From Mycolicibacterium helvum (GTDB lineage: Bacteria > Actinomycetota > Actinomycetes > Mycobacteriales > Mycobacteriaceae), in contig NZ_AP022596.1 in assembly GCF_010731895.1 (NCBI RefSeq), forward strand, positions 3,596,001 through 3,660,000: a DNA stretch of 64,000 nucleotides, written 5' to 3'. A model generated the notes under the pieces. The model was not told the DNA's origin. It saw only the letters and a program-made list of their open reading frames with translations, and did not search any database. Position 1 is the stretch's first letter. The number at the start of each line of letters is the position of its first letter. Position numbers and translations under genes: made by a program. Positions 62,895 to 64,000 of the stretch are shown here, piece by piece.

Positions 62895-64000
62895 TCACGG
62901 CGGATTTTCGACAGCCAGCGGCTGGGCAGGGTCGGTGGCGGCGAGCTCGATCATCATGGCCAGCCGTTTCTTGGCGTCCCCGAGTGGCAGCGTGGTGGTC
63001 TCGTTCATCTTGCGCATCCGATAGCGCACGGTGTTCTCGTGCACCCCCAACAATCGGCCCGCCTCGGCCGGGTCACCCTGGGCTGCCAGCCACGCCCGCA
63101 GGGTCGCCACGTAGTCGCTGGCATGACTTTGGTCGTGCCTGCGGAGCTCGGCCACCGGACCACGGTCGGGCGAGCGGCCCGTTGCGGCCGCGGTGCGCAG
63201 GCGTTGCAACAGGATGTCGTCCCAGGACTCGTCGTAGGCCGGCGGCGGAATGCGTGGTGCGCCGATCTCGTTCAGCGCCAGACATTCGTCGGCTTCGTGC
63301 CGTGCGGCCACCAGGTCCGCCACCGCGGCCACCGCACTGATCCCGGCCAACATTGTCACCTGCTCGGGCAGCGCAGCGGCCAAATCCGACACCCAGCGCC
63401 GCGACGTCGTCAACTGCTCGCCGGGCAACACCGTGTAGACGGTGTTGCCGGCCAACGCGCTACGGCCCGGCCGCGACCAACCGAACCCCGTTGTGGCGCG
63501 TTCGAACGCCAACAACAGCCCAGCATCGCGTTGATCGCCGATGTATGCCTGTACCGCGATCACTCGCAACTGATTCTGCGGCAGTCCCAGCCGGCTGGCT
63601 ATCGTCGCGGCGTCCGCGCTGCCCTCGAGTAATCGGATCACCAGGTCCGATTCCACCTGACGCTCGAGGTCCGCACTGGCACGGGAGCGCAGCAGATGCA
63701 TTGCGACGGTGCGCGCCCCATCTGCCAACGCGATCAGCGCCGCGCCGACCAGCGGCGCCGTACACGCCACCCACACCGATCCCATGAACTCTCGGCCCGA
63801 GCGCACCGCCACCACCATGCGCCCCGTCATGCCATGGCCGGACTCCGGGGCCACGAACATCGGTTCGTCGGAAGCGGCCAGATGCGCGAACACGCCGCGG
63901 TCCTCAAAGAAACCGCGCAACTGCTCCGGTGTGCGACGGTCCATGATGGTCTGCACCCGCGCGGGGTCGGCGTGCAGTTGCCGCCTGGAATATGCCAGAA
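62895..64000 (-). CDS. PucR/CdaR-family transcriptional regulator (N-terminus beyond the window)
   Basis: The frame is open to the last base of the window, so the start is missing; at least 368 codons are visible. A GAF- or PucR-like sensor region is followed by a central GGDEF-like domain (LRVIAVQAYIGDQRDAGLLLAFE...). The C-terminal PucR helix-turn-helix is YVATLRAWLAAQGDPAEAGRLLGVHENTVRYRMRKM. Such regulators control purine, amino-acid or sugar-acid catabolism, often of adjacent genes. The next gene on the strand is the DadA-like enzyme, so D-amino-acid or proline metabolism is the likely target. The 150-base gap between them holds no gene. Confidence 0.88.
   Translation of the reverse strand, partial: LAYSRRQLHADPARVQTIMDRRTPEQLRGFFEDRGVFAHLAASDEPMFVAPESGHGMTGRMVVAVRSGREFMGSVWVACTAPLVGAALIALADGARTVAMHLLRSRASADLERQVESDLVIRLLEGSADAATIASRLGLPQNQLRVIAVQAYIGDQRDAGLLLAFERATTGFGWSRPGRSALAGNTVYTVLPGEQLTTSRRWVSDLAAALPEQVTMLAGISAVAAVADLVAARHEADECLALNEIGAPRIPPPAYDESWDDILLQRLRTAAATGRSPDRGPVAELRRHDQSHASDYVATLRAWLAAQGDPAEAGRLLGVHENTVRYRMRKMNETTTLPLGDAKKRLAMMIELAATDPAQPLAVENPP

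Overview
The window comes from a high-GC actinobacterium. Gene content and order point to a rapidly growing Mycobacterium (Mycolicibacterium). The evidence is a complete ESX-4 type VII secretion locus next to rplM-rpsI-glmM, then glmS-nnr-gadB, then alr-tsaE-tsaB-rimI-tsaD-groES-groEL1. This is the order known from M. tuberculosis (Rv3450c down to Rv3417c), with extra genes inserted at several points. GTG starts, ATGA/TGATG start-stop overlaps and leaderless-type promoters (TANNNT 6-8 nt before the start codon) are frequent.

Layout. 0-1.6 kb: the end of a CGNR zinc-finger regulator and a saccharopine-dehydrogenase-like (trans-enoyl-reductase family) protein. 1.6-10.6 kb: an accessory cluster with two divergent arms. 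The leftward arm has two unrecognised proteins, a class III cyclase fused to a STAND-type ATPase/TPR region, and a plant-type phytoene-desaturase-like flavoprotein. The rightward arm has a beta-sandwich-ended unknown protein translationally coupled to a polyprenyl diphosphate synthase. This is the best candidate here for an undescribed system: signalling plus isoprenoid modification. 10.6-20.1 kb: ESX-4 (eccB4, mycP4, eccD4, eccC4, an Rv3446c-like protein, esxU, esxT). 20.1-26 kb: an inserted GAF-regulator/aldehyde dehydrogenase/alcohol dehydrogenase module. It is flanked by two decayed copies of the same GNAT acetyltransferase, and its two enzyme genes are joined by a His-rich 33-codon ORF. 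A two-hotdog thioesterase follows.

26-38.4 kb: ribosomal proteins L13/S9, a small secreted protein, glmM, a WXG/YxxxE protein pair likely handled by a type VII system, an F420-type oxidoreductase with a palindromic operator, an alpha/beta-hydrolase-like protein lacking its nucleophile, glmS, nnr, gadB and a deazaflavin-dependent nitroreductase-family protein. 38.4-43.4 kb: a catabolic-looking module (sarcosine/dimethylglycine-dehydrogenase-like flavoprotein, choline-kinase-like phosphotransferase, HAD hydrolase, GntR regulator) with a GntR-type operator in its divergent promoter. 43.5-51.8 kb: alr, two alpha/beta hydrolases, the t6A genes tsaE/tsaB/tsaD with rimI, and a CIRCE-controlled groES-groEL1 pair.

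51.8-64 kb is a variable region. It holds small secreted proteins, an OsmC pseudogene (nonsense plus frameshift), a compositionally odd 815-aa flavin oxidoreductase, a deletion scar joining IclR and crotonase remnants, a CoA-transferase, an M15-like cell-wall protein with a DUF4349 lipoprotein, a GreA-like protein, and a PucR regulator followed by a D-amino-acid-dehydrogenase-like enzyme. The PucR gene runs off the window end. No tRNA, rRNA, CRISPR array or intact insertion sequence was seen.
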